DNA from: Sphingomonas panacis
GTDB taxonomy: Bacteria; Pseudomonadota; Alphaproteobacteria; Sphingomonadales; Sphingomonadaceae
DNA: 64,000 nucleotides
Reading direction: 5' to 3'
Assembly: GCF_001717955.1 (NCBI RefSeq)
Contig: NZ_CP014168.1
Coordinates: 1,948,501-2,012,500 of the forward strand
In this document: in pieces, positions 52,326-60,980 of the stretch
Numbering within the stretch: position 1 is the first letter of the stretch
Layout of the letters: each line of letters begins with the position of its first letter
The notes under the pieces: model-generated
The model's input: only the letters and a program-made list of their open reading frames with translations
The model's database searches: none
What the model was told of the DNA's origin: nothing
Program-made: the position numbers and the translations under genes

Positions 52326-54803
52326 ATGAAGACTCTTCGACCGCTCCTCGCCGTCGCCGTTTCGACGATCGCGCTGGCTTATGCCGTGGCCGCGCAGGCC
52401 CAGACGAGCCCCGCCACCGACACCGCCGCCGCGCCGGAAAGCGTGCCGTCCGACCCGACCGACATCGTCGTCACCGGGACGCGCACCACCGGGCGCTCGC
52501 GGCTTGAGAGCGTCTCGCCGATCGACGTGCTGAGCGCGGCGACGCTGCAGCGGCAGGGCACCACCGAACTCGGCGCATCGCTGGCGGCGGTCGTGCCGTC
52601 GATCGATTTCCCGCGTTCCTCGGCGGTGGACGGCACCGATTCGATCCGCCCCGCGACGCTGCGCGGGCTTTCGCCAGACCAGACGCTCGTGCTCATCAAC
52701 GGCGTGCGCGCGCATACCTCGGCGTTGCTCAACACCAACGGGTCGGTCGGGCGCGGTTCGGCAGCGGTCGATCTCAACACGATCCCGAGCATCGCGCTCG
52801 ACCGGATCGAAGTGCTCCGCGACGGTGCCGCCGCGCAATATGGCTCCGATGCGATCGCGGGGGTCGTCAACCTGCGGCTGCGCGAGGCGCGCACCGGCGG
52901 CGGCGCGTCGGTCACCTATGGCCAGTATATCACCGACGTGAAGACCGCGCGCGGCGACCGCAGCGAACGCGATGGCGAGACCGTCACCGCGAGCGCGTGG
53001 CAGGGCCTCGCGCTCGGCTCGGACGGCTTCCTCACGCTGTCGGGCGAATATCTCAACCGCAACCCGACCAGCCGGGGCGATTTCGATCCGCGCAAGACGC
53101 CGATCCGCGTGCGCTCGCGCTTCGGCGATCCCGATGTCGAGCAGTACAGCTTCTACGCCAACGCGGCCAAGCCGCTCGATGACAGCGGGTTCACTTTGTA
53201 CGGCTTCGGTGGCTATCAGCACCGCGACAGCGTGAGCGCCGCGACGCCGCGCATCGTCGGTGGCACGGGCGCGAACGCCAATGCCAGCGCCGACGCGCTT
53301 GCCAGCCTTTACCCGGACGGCTTCACGCCGCTGATCGCGGTGACGTCCGAGGATCTCACCGCCACCGCCGGTCTGCGCGGCGACATCGCCGGCTGGAAGA
53401 CCGACCTCAGCGTGTCCTATGGCCGCAACCAGTTGAAGTTCAACACGCGCAACTCGGGCAACGCCACCTATGGCGCGGCGTCGCAGACCGCGTTCTACGA
53501 CGGCAAGGTCACCTACGACCAGATCGTCACCGGGCTCGACGTGGCGCGCGAGATCCCGCTCGGCGCCGGCACGATCAACGTCGCGTTCGGCGGGGAATAT
53601 CGCCGCGAGGGCTTCCAGATTGGCGCGGGCGAACATGCGTCGTATGATCGTGCGCTCGGCGCGCCCACCAACGTCGGGTCGGGCGCGCAGGGCTTTCCGG
53701 GCTTCCTGCCCTCCAACGCGGTCAACGCGCACCGCGACAATGGCTCGGGGTATCTCGACCTCGAAGCCAAGCCGATCGACGGCCTGACTTTGGGCGCGGC
53801 CGGTCGCCTCGAACATTATTCGGATTTCGGGACGACGGTGAACGGCAAGCTCTCCGCACGCTACGATTTCACGCCGTGGTTCGCGTTGCGCGGCACCGTC
53901 TCGACCGGCTTCCGCGCGCCGTCGCTCCAGCAGCAATATTACACCTCGACCGCGTCGGTGCTGACCACCGGTTCGATCGTTGAGACCGGCCTGTTCCCGT
54001 CAACCAGCCCGGTCGGCGTGGCGCTGGGCGGCAAGGCGCTGCGGCCCGAAAAGGCGGTCAATTACTCCGCCGGTTTCGTCATCCGCCACGGCGGGTTCGA
54101 TCTGTCGGTCGACGGCTATTACATCAAGATCCGCGACCAGATCGCATTGTCGGAGAATCTGAGCGGCACGACCGTGATCCAGCGGCTGCGCGACGAGGGC
54201 ATCACCACCGTCACCGCCGCACGCTATTTCCTCAACGGCATCCGCTCGACCGCCAAGGGCGTCGATATCGTCGCGCATTACCGCGCGCCGACCGGTAGCC
54301 TCGGCACCTTCGACCTGACCGCCGCCACCAACATCAACAACATCAAGGTGACCCAGGCACCGCCGGCTGCGACGATCACCTCGTCGCTGAGCACCACCAC
54401 GCTGCCGGTGTTCAGCCGCCAGCGAATCGTCTCGTTCGAGCAGGGCACGCCGCGCGAGAAGGTGGTCGGCACGATCGACTGGTCGCTCGACCAGTTCGGG
54501 GCGACCGCGCGCGCGTCCTATTATGGCGACGTCAACCAGCCGAGCAGCACCGGGTTCGCCGAGGACGACATCCACACGGGGCGCCATACCATCGTCGATC
54601 TCGAGGTGCGCTACACGCTGCTCGGGCGGATCAACCTCGCGGTCGGTGCGAACAACCTGCTCGACGAATATCCCGATTACGTGAAACTGGCCTCGTCGCG
54701 CGGCACCGCGCTCAACAGCACCGGGCTGGTCGGCTTTCCCTATTACTCGCCGTTCGGGTTCAACGGGCGGTATGTCTACGGCCGCATTGGCGTGAACTGG
54801 TAA
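52326..54803 (+). CDS. TonB-dependent receptor
   Basis: 825 aa. Signal peptide ends AVAAQA. A TonB-box-like DIVVTGTRT precedes a plug domain (LRGLSPDQTLVLINGVRAHTSA, GAAAQYGSDAIAGVVNL). A 22-strand barrel follows and ends in YGRIGVNW (terminal Trp, typical of outer-membrane proteins). Substrate unknown; sphingomonads have many such receptors, often for carbohydrates or iron chelates. Start is ATG 52326 with CAGGGA upstream. Three AAAAC pentamers lie directly before the ribosome site. Confidence 0.92.
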   Translation: MKTLRPLLAVAVSTIALAYAVAAQAQTSPATDTAAAPESVPSDPTDIVVTGTRTTGRSRLESVSPIDVLSAATLQRQGTTELGASLAAVVPSIDFPRSSAVDGTDSIRPATLRGLSPDQTLVLINGVRAHTSALLNTNGSVGRGSAAVDLNTIPSIALDRIEVLRDGAAAQYGSDAIAGVVNLRLREARTGGGASVTYGQYITDVKTARGDRSERDGETVTASAWQGLALGSDGFLTLSGEYLNRNPTSRGDFDPRKTPIRVRSRFGDPDVEQYSFYANAAKPLDDSGFTLYGFGGYQHRDSVSAATPRIVGGTGANANASADALASLYPDGFTPLIAVTSEDLTATAGLRGDIAGWKTDLSVSYGRNQLKFNTRNSGNATYGAASQTAFYDGKVTYDQIVTGLDVAREIPLGAGTINVAFGGEYRREGFQIGAGEHASYDRALGAPTNVGSGAQGFPGFLPSNAVNAHRDNGSGYLDLEAKPIDGLTLGAAGRLEHYSDFGTTVNGKLSARYDFTPWFALRGTVSTGFRAPSLQQQYYTSTASVLTTGSIVETGLFPSTSPVGVALGGKALRPEKAVNYSAGFVIRHGGFDLSVDGYYIKIRDQIALSENLSGTTVIQRLRDEGITTVTAARYFLNGIRSTAKGVDIVAHYRAPTGSLGTFDLTAATNINNIKVTQAPPAATITSSLSTTTLPVFSRQRIVSFEQGTPREKVVGTIDWSLDQFGATARASYYGDVNQPSSTGFAEDDIHTGRHTIVDLEVRYTLLGRINLAVGANNLLDEYPDYVKLASSRGTALNSTGLVGFPYYSPFGFNGRYVYGRIGVNW

Positions 54804-54837
54804 GCGGGCAGGGGCGGGTTCGCACCCCCCTCCCGCA

Positions 54838-54918
54838 CCGTTCGCACTGAGCTTGTCGAAGTGCGTGCATCAAGTGGTCCGCTTGTCGCACGTCCTTCGA
54901 TAAGCTCAGGACGAACGG
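54838..54918. repeat. CCGTTCG...CGAACGG inverted repeat, copy 5
   Basis: Left arm CCGTTCGCACTGAGCTTGTC, right arm CGATAAGCTCAGGACGAACGG. Closely similar to copy 1. Lies 34 bp after the stop of the first receptor gene and may act as its terminator. Confidence 0.85.
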
Positions 54919-54987
54919 AGGTGGGGAGGTTCTTCTCTCCTGATCCACGTTTCGTCAAATATGGTTGGCTTCCGTGATGAAATGTGA

Positions 54988-55001
54988 GATGTTGTAACAT
55001 C
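54988..55001. promoter_or_regulatory. GATGTT-GT-AACATC palindrome, candidate Zur box
   Basis: A 14-bp palindrome whose wider sides (GAG.../...TTC) extend the dyad. The TGTT-TAACA core resembles Zur-type operators of proteobacteria. It lies upstream of the small CPLCQ protein and the ZnuD-like receptor. Confidence 0.5.
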
Positions 55002-55091
55002 TTCGAAGCGGGTGCGAGTGGTTTGACGGTGCAGGGCAGGCATGTTGCGGGACGCGTACCGCCCGGCGACGCCGGGCGCGGCTGGTCCGGC

Positions 55092-55463
55092 GTGCCCGCG
55101 CTGTCGCGGGCGGTGCGCGGCGGTTTCTTCGCGCTGCTGGTGCTCGCGCTCTGGCTGCAAGGCTGCTTCGTCGCGGCGCACGTCCATGAACAACCGCGCT
55201 CCATCGCATTCTCCGCCGCGACCGGCGCGGACATCCAGCGCGCGCCGCTCGACCGTCGCCGCTCGCCGACCACGCCCGATTCGTGTCCGCTCTGCCAGGA
55301 AATCGCGACCGCCGGCGCCTATCTGCCCGCGCCCTCGGTCGAATTCGCGCTGCCCACGCAACATGCCGCCTGGTATGCGGCGATGGCGCTGGGGCACACG
55401 CTGCCACACCAGCGCTCGCACGCGTGGCGCAGTCGCGGGCCACCGGCCGCTCCACACCTCTGA
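55092..55463 (+). CDS. DUF2946-like membrane protein, receptor-linked
   Basis: About 123 aa from the GTG at 55092 (GTG 55029 or 55113 are alternatives; no strong ribosome site). One hydrophobic segment (GGFFALLVLALWLQGCFVAAHVHE), then CPLCQEIATAGAYLPAPSVEF and a histidine-containing tail. H-x-H followed by C-x-x-C and the AGAYLxP segment match DUF2946, a family often found beside TonB-dependent metal receptors. Likely handles a metal ion at the inner membrane (inference). It ends 88 bp before the ZnuD-like gene. Confidence 0.65.
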   Translation: MPALSRAVRGGFFALLVLALWLQGCFVAAHVHEQPRSIAFSAATGADIQRAPLDRRRSPTTPDSCPLCQEIATAGAYLPAPSVEFALPTQHAAWYAAMALGHTLPHQRSHAWRSRGPPAAPHL

Positions 55464-55551
55464 CATAACGTGAAGGGACGATGCGGTCCCTCGTCCCCGG
55501 CGGCTGCGCGCGTGCGCGGTCTGCCGTCAAGGTTCCTGGAGTTTTTAAGAT

Positions 55552-57555
55552 ATGCGAAACGCCCTCCTCGGAGGCGCTGCGCTCGCCGCGCTGCTGTCCG
55601 CCCCCGCTTATGCCGATACCAATCCGGCGCCCGATGATTCGCAATCGGTGTCGCGCGAAGTCGTCGTCACCGCCGCGCCCTTCGCGCTGATGCGCGACGA
55701 CACGCCGACGATCGTCGCCAAGGTCGATCGCAGCCAGATCCTGCAGAGCGGCGGGGCGAGCATCGCCGATGCGCTGGCGAGCGTGCCCGGCATCTCCTCG
55801 ACCGGCTTCGCCGCCGGCGCGAGCCGCCCGATCATCCGCGGCATGGACGCGCAGCGGGTGCGTATCCTCGAAGATGGCCTCAGCAGTTCGGATGTGTCCG
55901 ATGTCGGCCCCGACCACGGCATCCCGCTCGATCCGCTTTCGGCGCGCAGCATCGAAGTGGTGCGCGGCGCGGCGACCTTGCGCTACGGCAGCCAGGCGAT
56001 CGGCGGCGTGGTCAATGCGCTTAACGACCGCGTGCCGACGACGCTTCCCGGCTCAGCGCTCAGCGGCGAACTGGTCGGCAGCTACGGCACCGCCGCGCGC
56101 TCGGGCGAAGGCTCGGCGCTGATGGATGGCCGCGCCGGCAACCTCGCGGTGCATGCCGACGGCTTCTACCGCAACACCGGCAATTACGACACGCCCGACG
56201 GCAAGCAGCCCAACAGCTATTTCACCGGTCACGGCGAGACGGTCGGCGCGTCGTATTTCTTCGGGCCGAATTCGGACAGTCATATCGGCGCGGCAGTGAT
56301 CCAATATGATTCCAAATACGGCATCCCGAGCGACACCACCTATATCGACATGCACCAGACCAAGGTGCTGACCAAATCCTCGTTCGATCTCGGCGGCGGC
56401 ACGCTCAAGACGCTGACCATCGACGGCAGCTACGCCGACTACACCCACAGCGAGATCGACCCGGACACCAACGAAATCCTCTCGACCTTCCGCAACAAGG
56501 AGGTCGATGGCCGCGCCGAATTGCTGCTCGGCACCAGCCTGTTCAAGAACATCGCACTCGGTGTTGAAGTGCAGCACCGCGAGTTCTCCGCGCTGGGCGA
56601 GGGCAGCGACTATTTGCTGCCGACGACGACGCAGAGCGAGGCTGGCTATGCGTTCGTCGACACGCCTTTGGCGGCGCGGCTGAAGTTGCAGGTCAGCGGC
56701 CGGGTCGAGCATGTCCGCGTCGAGGGCACGCCGATTTCGGATCGCTTCACCACCGCCGAGTTCACGCCCGTAAGCGGCGCGATCGGCGCGTTGTATGATG
56801 CGGGCGTGGTCAAGCTCGGCTTCACCGCCGCCAGCACCGGGCGCGCGCCGGGGATCACCGAGTTGTTCGCGCGCGGCGGGCACGACGGGCCGGGTACGTT
56901 CGAGACGGGCGATCCCGGCCTCAAGGTCGAACGCGCCAACTCACTGGAAGCGACGTTGCGCATCCACAGCGGGCCGTTCCGGTTCGAGGGCAGCGCGTAC
57001 AGCACGTGGTTCAACAACTATATCTACGGCGACCTGACCGGGCGCACCTGCGACGACGCCGGTGCCTGCGCGGTGGGCGATGGCGGTGACCTCAAGGAGT
57101 TGTTCTATCGCCAGCAGGGCGCGCATTTCCGCGGGCTTGAGGGCGAGGCGAACATCGATCTGTTCAAGGCCGAGAGCAGTGCGCTGCAGCTGCGTGCGCT
57201 GGCCGATTACACGCGCGCGACGCTCGACAATGGCGGCAACGTGCCGCGCATCCCGCCGTATCGCTATGGCGGCGGGCTCTCGTGGACGAGCACGCGGATC
57301 GATGCCGGCTTCCTGATGTTGCATTCGGGGCGGCAGGACAAGTTCGGCGCGTTCGACACGGCGACGCCCGGCTTCAACGCACTGAGCGCGCATGTCTCGG
57401 TACGGCCATTCACCGCGCACCCGGGGATCGAGTTCGCTGTGGTGGGGCAGAACCTCACCAACGATGTGCAACGCAACGCCGCCGCGCTCAACAAGGACGA
57501 CGTGGTCTTGCCGGGGCGCAACATCCGCTTCGTGGTGAAGCTGGCGACGTTCTGA
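55552..57555 (+). CDS. TonB-dependent receptor, ZnuD-like
   Basis: 667 aa. Signal peptide ends APAYA. The TonB box EVVVTAAPF is followed by a plug with IIRGMDAQRVRILEDGLSSSDVSDVGPDHGIPLDPLSA and EVVRGAATLRYGSQAIGGVVN. That ILEDGLSS...GPDHGxPxDPLSA pattern is that of ZnuD-type zinc receptors. The barrel ends with Phe (VVKLATF). It is downstream of a DUF2946-like gene and a putative Zur operator, and a Zur-like regulator is in the window. Zinc is the best guess; copper is possible. Confidence 0.85.
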   Translation: MRNALLGGAALAALLSAPAYADTNPAPDDSQSVSREVVVTAAPFALMRDDTPTIVAKVDRSQILQSGGASIADALASVPGISSTGFAAGASRPIIRGMDAQRVRILEDGLSSSDVSDVGPDHGIPLDPLSARSIEVVRGAATLRYGSQAIGGVVNALNDRVPTTLPGSALSGELVGSYGTAARSGEGSALMDGRAGNLAVHADGFYRNTGNYDTPDGKQPNSYFTGHGETVGASYFFGPNSDSHIGAAVIQYDSKYGIPSDTTYIDMHQTKVLTKSSFDLGGGTLKTLTIDGSYADYTHSEIDPDTNEILSTFRNKEVDGRAELLLGTSLFKNIALGVEVQHREFSALGEGSDYLLPTTTQSEAGYAFVDTPLAARLKLQVSGRVEHVRVEGTPISDRFTTAEFTPVSGAIGALYDAGVVKLGFTAASTGRAPGITELFARGGHDGPGTFETGDPGLKVERANSLEATLRIHSGPFRFEGSAYSTWFNNYIYGDLTGRTCDDAGACAVGDGGDLKELFYRQQGAHFRGLEGEANIDLFKAESSALQLRALADYTRATLDNGGNVPRIPPYRYGGGLSWTSTRIDAGFLMLHSGRQDKFGAFDTATPGFNALSAHVSVRPFTAHPGIEFAVVGQNLTNDVQRNAAALNKDDVVLPGRNIRFVVKLATF

Positions 57556-57565
57556 TGCCCTTCAA

Positions 57566-57769
57566 CCGTTCGTGCTGAGTAGAGATCGAGTAGCCCGCAG
57601 GGCGTCTCGAGATGAGCAGGTCGGATCGTCCCCCGGACGATCCTGAACATGCCGGGGGCATGTTCACCTGCTCATCGTATCGAAGCACAGGTTTCGCTTG
57701 AGGCCTGCCGCTCGATACACGACCTCGATACACGCTGCAGGCTACTCGACCGTTATTCAGGGCGAACGG
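57566..57769. repeat. Large composite inverted repeat, copy 6 (204 bp)
   Basis: Outer arms start CCGTTCGTGCTGAG and end AGGGCGAACGG; next to them GATCGAGTAGCC and GGCTACTCGA pair. Inside, GATGAGCAGGT and ACCTGCTCATC pair around two small hairpins (ATCGTCCCCCGGACGAT; GAACATGCCGGGGGCATGTTC). It is a nested, much larger version of the family. Confidence 0.8.
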
Positions 57770-57792
57770 AGTATATCATTGAGCAGCGCCGC

Positions 57793-58623
57793 TCAGCCCG
57801 CGAACAGCCCCAGGTGCGCGACCTCTTCCGGCGACAGGTCGATGCCGAACATCATGCTCAGCCGCAGCCGGTAGACGCGCGGATCGGTGATTTCGGTCTG
57901 CGCGTCTTCGCTGCCCGAGCGGCGGCGATAGGCGCGGTCGGTGAGCGAGGCGAAGCCGCGCGGCAGCACGATGCTGACGACGCTGGTCGTGCGGAAACGG
58001 CTGCCCGGCGCGGTCGCGGCCCAGAGGTTGCCCATCGCCAGATCGGCATCATAGGCGCCGCCGGGCACGAAGCTGTATTGCCGCTGGAAACCGTCTCCGC
58101 CGCCGCGCCCGTCGGTGGTGGCTGGGTCGCCGGCGCGCCACAGCATCCAGCCATGCTCGCCCTCGCGAGTCAGGCGGAAGCTGGCGCCGTCGGGTGCGGT
58201 CGCCTCGGCGCCATCGACCAGCGGCATCGGCGGCGTGTAGCTGCCGCCGAACCCGGCATCGGCGACCCACTCGACCCCATCCAGCGTGACGATGCTGACC
58301 GCATGAGTCAGCGGCGGCGTCGCCTCGGCAGCGAGCCACACCCGCGCGAGCTGCGGCCGCGCGGTGAAGCCGGCCGCCGCCAGCGCATCGAGGAACAGCC
58401 GGTTGTGTTCGAAACAATAGCCGCCGCGCCGCGCGCTCACCAATTTGGCGAACACCGCGTCACTATCGATCGCAATGGCACGCCCGAGCTTCACGTCGAG
58501 ATTCTCGAACGGGATCGCGAGCCGATGCGCGCGCTGGAGCGTCTCCAGCCCGGCGATATCCGCCGAGACCGGCGCGGTCAGGTGAATGCGTTTGAGGTAA
58601 TCGGCAAAGATGAAGCTCGTCAT
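57793..58623 (-). CDS. nat: Arylamine N-acetyltransferase
   Basis: 276 aa. Transfers acetyl from acetyl-CoA to arylamines or hydrazines through a Cys intermediate. The triad falls at Cys70 (RRGGYCFEHN), His107 (LTHAVSIV) and Asp122 (VADAGFGG), the same numbering as other bacterial NATs. IPFENLDVKLGR near residue 40 is also conserved. It diverges from the Sua5 gene. Confidence 0.95.
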   Translation of the reverse strand: MTSFIFADYLKRIHLTAPVSADIAGLETLQRAHRLAIPFENLDVKLGRAIAIDSDAVFAKLVSARRGGYCFEHNRLFLDALAAAGFTARPQLARVWLAAEATPPLTHAVSIVTLDGVEWVADAGFGGSYTPPMPLVDGAEATAPDGASFRLTREGEHGWMLWRAGDPATTDGRGGGDGFQRQYSFVPGGAYDADLAMGNLWAATAPGSRFRTTSVVSIVLPRGFASLTDRAYRRRSGSEDAQTEITDPRVYRLRLSMMFGIDLSPEEVAHLGLFAG

Positions 58624-58668
58624 GTGGCCCTCTTTATATTGCGGCGCAACATGCTACATTGCCCCACA

Positions 58669-59676
58669 ATGAACGCGCCCGGCATGATCAACAGCACCCG
58701 GACATTGGCTTTCGGCGATGCTGCCATCGCCGAGGCGGCGACGCTTATCAAGTCCGGCGGCATCGTCGCGGTCGCCACCGAGACGGTGTACGGCCTTGCC
58801 GGCGATGCGACCGAGCCGACGGCGGTCGCGGAAATCTACGCCGCCAAGGGCCGCCCGACGTTCAACCCGCTGATCGTCCATGTCCTCGATCTGCACATGG
58901 CGCGCCGGCTCGGCGAGTTCGACCGGCGTGCCGAGGCGCTCGCCGAGATGTTCTGGCCGGGGCCGCTGACTCTGGTGGTGCCGCGCCGCGCCGGGGCGGG
59001 GGTGGCGTCGATCGCCACCGCCGGGCTCGACACGATCGCGATCCGCGTGCCCGCGCACCGCGCGATGCGCGCGCTGATCGAGGCGTCGGGCCGTCCGCTC
59101 GCCGCGCCGTCCGCCAATTTGAGCGGCGCGATCAGCCCGACGCGCGCGGAACATGTGCTCGCCAGCCTCGGCGGCCGCATTCCGCTGATCGTCGATGACG
59201 GGCCGTGCGAGCAGGGCGTGGAATCGACGATCGTCCATGAGATCGACAATGCGACTCGCGTGCTTCGCCACGGGCCGGTCAGCGTCAACGCCTTGCTCGC
59301 GACGATTCAGGCGCGTGTGGGCGAGACATGGCGGGACATTCCCGGCGTCGAGCGTTTCGATCCTGGGTTGAGCGGGTTCGAGACGCGGATCGAGGCGCCC
59401 GGGCAACTCGCCTCGCATTACGCGCCGTCGAAGCCGCTGCGCATCAACGCGATCCACGCCGAGCCCGACGAGTGGATGATCGGTTTCGGCCCGATCTTCG
59501 GCGATGCCTCGCTGTCGCGCTCGGGCGATGTGAAGGAAGCGGCGGCGCGGCTGTTCGATCTGCTGCATGAGGCCGATGCCAGCGACAAGGCGTGCATCGC
59601 GGTCGCCCCGATTCCGGGCGACGGCGTGGGGACCGCGATCAACGACCGGCTGCGACGGGCCGCGCACCCGCGCTGA
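58669..59676 (+). CDS. tsaC: L-threonylcarbamoyladenylate synthase (Sua5/YwlC)
   Basis: 335 aa. First step of tRNA t6A37: it makes TC-AMP from threonine, bicarbonate and ATP. The YrdC domain shows VAVATETVYGLAGDATEPTAVAEIYAAKGRP, NPLIVHV, FWPGPLTLVV, TIAIRVPAHR and SANLSGAISPTRAEHV. The extra C-terminal Sua5 domain (PGQLASHYAPSKPLRI) makes this the long form. Start ATG 58669 or 58651; neither has a ribosome site, so it may be leaderless. Confidence 0.95.
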   Translation: MNAPGMINSTRTLAFGDAAIAEAATLIKSGGIVAVATETVYGLAGDATEPTAVAEIYAAKGRPTFNPLIVHVLDLHMARRLGEFDRRAEALAEMFWPGPLTLVVPRRAGAGVASIATAGLDTIAIRVPAHRAMRALIEASGRPLAAPSANLSGAISPTRAEHVLASLGGRIPLIVDDGPCEQGVESTIVHEIDNATRVLRHGPVSVNALLATIQARVGETWRDIPGVERFDPGLSGFETRIEAPGQLASHYAPSKPLRINAIHAEPDEWMIGFGPIFGDASLSRSGDVKEAAARLFDLLHEADASDKACIAVAPIPGDGVGTAINDRLRRAAHPR

Positions 59677-59682
59677 TACTAT

Positions 59683-59764
59683 CGTCATCCCGGCGGAAGC
59701 TGGGATCTTTCTGGGGCGGGCGTGACGACCGCCGCGCGAGACCCCAGCGTGCGCTGGGGTGACG
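59683..59764. repeat. CGTCATCCCGGCG-type palindromic repeat, copy 3
   Basis: CGTCATCCCGGCGGAAGCTG... and ...CCCAGCGTGCGCTGGGGTGACGG. Same type as the copies at 24546 and 43750 but with a changed left part. Lies between the converging Sua5 and AI-2E-type permease genes. Confidence 0.75.
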
Positions 59765-59772
59765 GGGCGGGG

Positions 59773-60852
59773 CTACGCCGCCTCCGCGTCCACCACCGGC
59801 GCGCCGACGAAATCGCGCCATAGCATGATGAGCACCGCCATCGTCGCCGGGCCGACGAACAGGCCGAGCAGCCCGAGCGTCTCGACGCCGCCGAGGATGC
59901 CGATCAGCACCCACAGGAAGGGCAGGCGAGTCGCGCCGCCGATCAGGATCGGGCGGATGAAATGGTCGGCGATCGCGACCACGATGAGGCCGATCACCAC
60001 CACCGCGATCGCCCCCGCCACCGCCGATTTGGCGAGCAGCAGCACCGCCGCCAGCGCGAACATCACCGCCGCGCCGAACGGGATCATCGCCGCGATCGCC
60101 GTCACCGCGCCGAGCAGCAAGGGATGCGGCACGCCGAGCACCAGATACACCACCCCCATCACTGCGCCTTCGCCGATGCCGACCAGCACGAGTCCGTCGA
60201 TCGTGCCGCGGATCGACAGCGCCGCGAGCAGCGCGATGCGTTCGCCCGCCGGGCCGAGCATCCGGTCGCTGGCGGCGTGGCATTGGGCGAGGATCGCATC
60301 GCGGTCGCGCAGCAGGAAGAACAGGGTCAGCAGCGTGAAGCCGAAGATCACGGCGCGGTGAAGGACGTTGCTGCCGATCAACTGCGTGCGCGCGAGCCAT
60401 TCGGCGTTGCGCCAATGCTGCAATTGCAGGCTCGCCGCCTCGGGCGTGGTGAGATTTTCCTGCCACCACCCCGCCAGCGCGTGCGAGCCGACCGGCAGTT
60501 GCGCGACCCAGCCCGGCACCGGCAGCCCGTGCGTGCGCGCCACCGTGACCCAGGTGGCGACCTCATGCGCTTCGCGCGCGGCCTCGGCGATGCACAGGAT
60601 CAGGGGGATCAGCACGAGCAACGCCAGTGCGGTGGTGCCGATCGCGGCGAGCCAGGTGCGCGCGCGCGGCCCCGGCCAGCGCGCCACCGCGCGTTGCCGC
60701 AGCGGATCGATCGCGACCGCGATCACCACCGCCCACACCAAAGCGGGCAGGAACGCCGAGGCGATCCACAGCCCAAGCAGCCCCAGCAGCGCGGCCAGCG
60801 TGACCCGGCCGATCCGCCGCACGCGTTCGCGGATGACATCTTCATCGTTCAT
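59773..60852 (-). CDS. AI-2E-family transporter (PF01594 type)
   Basis: 359 aa, about seven to eight membrane segments. Seen: LGLLGLWIASAFLPALVWAVVIAVAIDPLRQR, RGTIDGLVLVGIGEGAVMGVVYLVLGVPHPLLLGAVTAI, IPFGAAVMFALAA, ADHFIRPILIGGATRLPFLWVLIGILGGVETLG. Family members include the TqsA exporter and Na+/H+ antiporters, so the cargo is unknown. Start at ATG 60852 (MNDEDVIRERVRR). Divergent from the response-regulator gene. Confidence 0.9.
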   Translation of the reverse strand: MNDEDVIRERVRRIGRVTLAALLGLLGLWIASAFLPALVWAVVIAVAIDPLRQRAVARWPGPRARTWLAAIGTTALALLVLIPLILCIAEAAREAHEVATWVTVARTHGLPVPGWVAQLPVGSHALAGWWQENLTTPEAASLQLQHWRNAEWLARTQLIGSNVLHRAVIFGFTLLTLFFLLRDRDAILAQCHAASDRMLGPAGERIALLAALSIRGTIDGLVLVGIGEGAVMGVVYLVLGVPHPLLLGAVTAIAAMIPFGAAVMFALAAVLLLAKSAVAGAIAVVVIGLIVVAIADHFIRPILIGGATRLPFLWVLIGILGGVETLGLLGLFVGPATMAVLIMLWRDFVGAPVVDAEAA

Positions 60853-60980
60853 GGCGCGCACCCTAGCGGTATCGCCGGTTTTCGAAAGGGCCGCGAACAT
60901 GACACGGATTTCACGCGCATTACGGCGTCCATGCTGGCAAGCGGCTGCGTGAGCATCCGTCGCAAGGAGCGAACACTGTC

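Noticed and set aside
51939..53936. 665-codon minus-strand frame opposite the first receptor gene
   Set aside because: Arg/Asp/Val-rich shadow sequence; the receptor frame has signal peptide, plug and barrel.
55464..55551. Possible riboswitch between the DUF2946-like and receptor genes
   Set aside because: Only a short GGGAC/GTCCC hairpin is seen; no cobalamin- or other known riboswitch core sequence is present.
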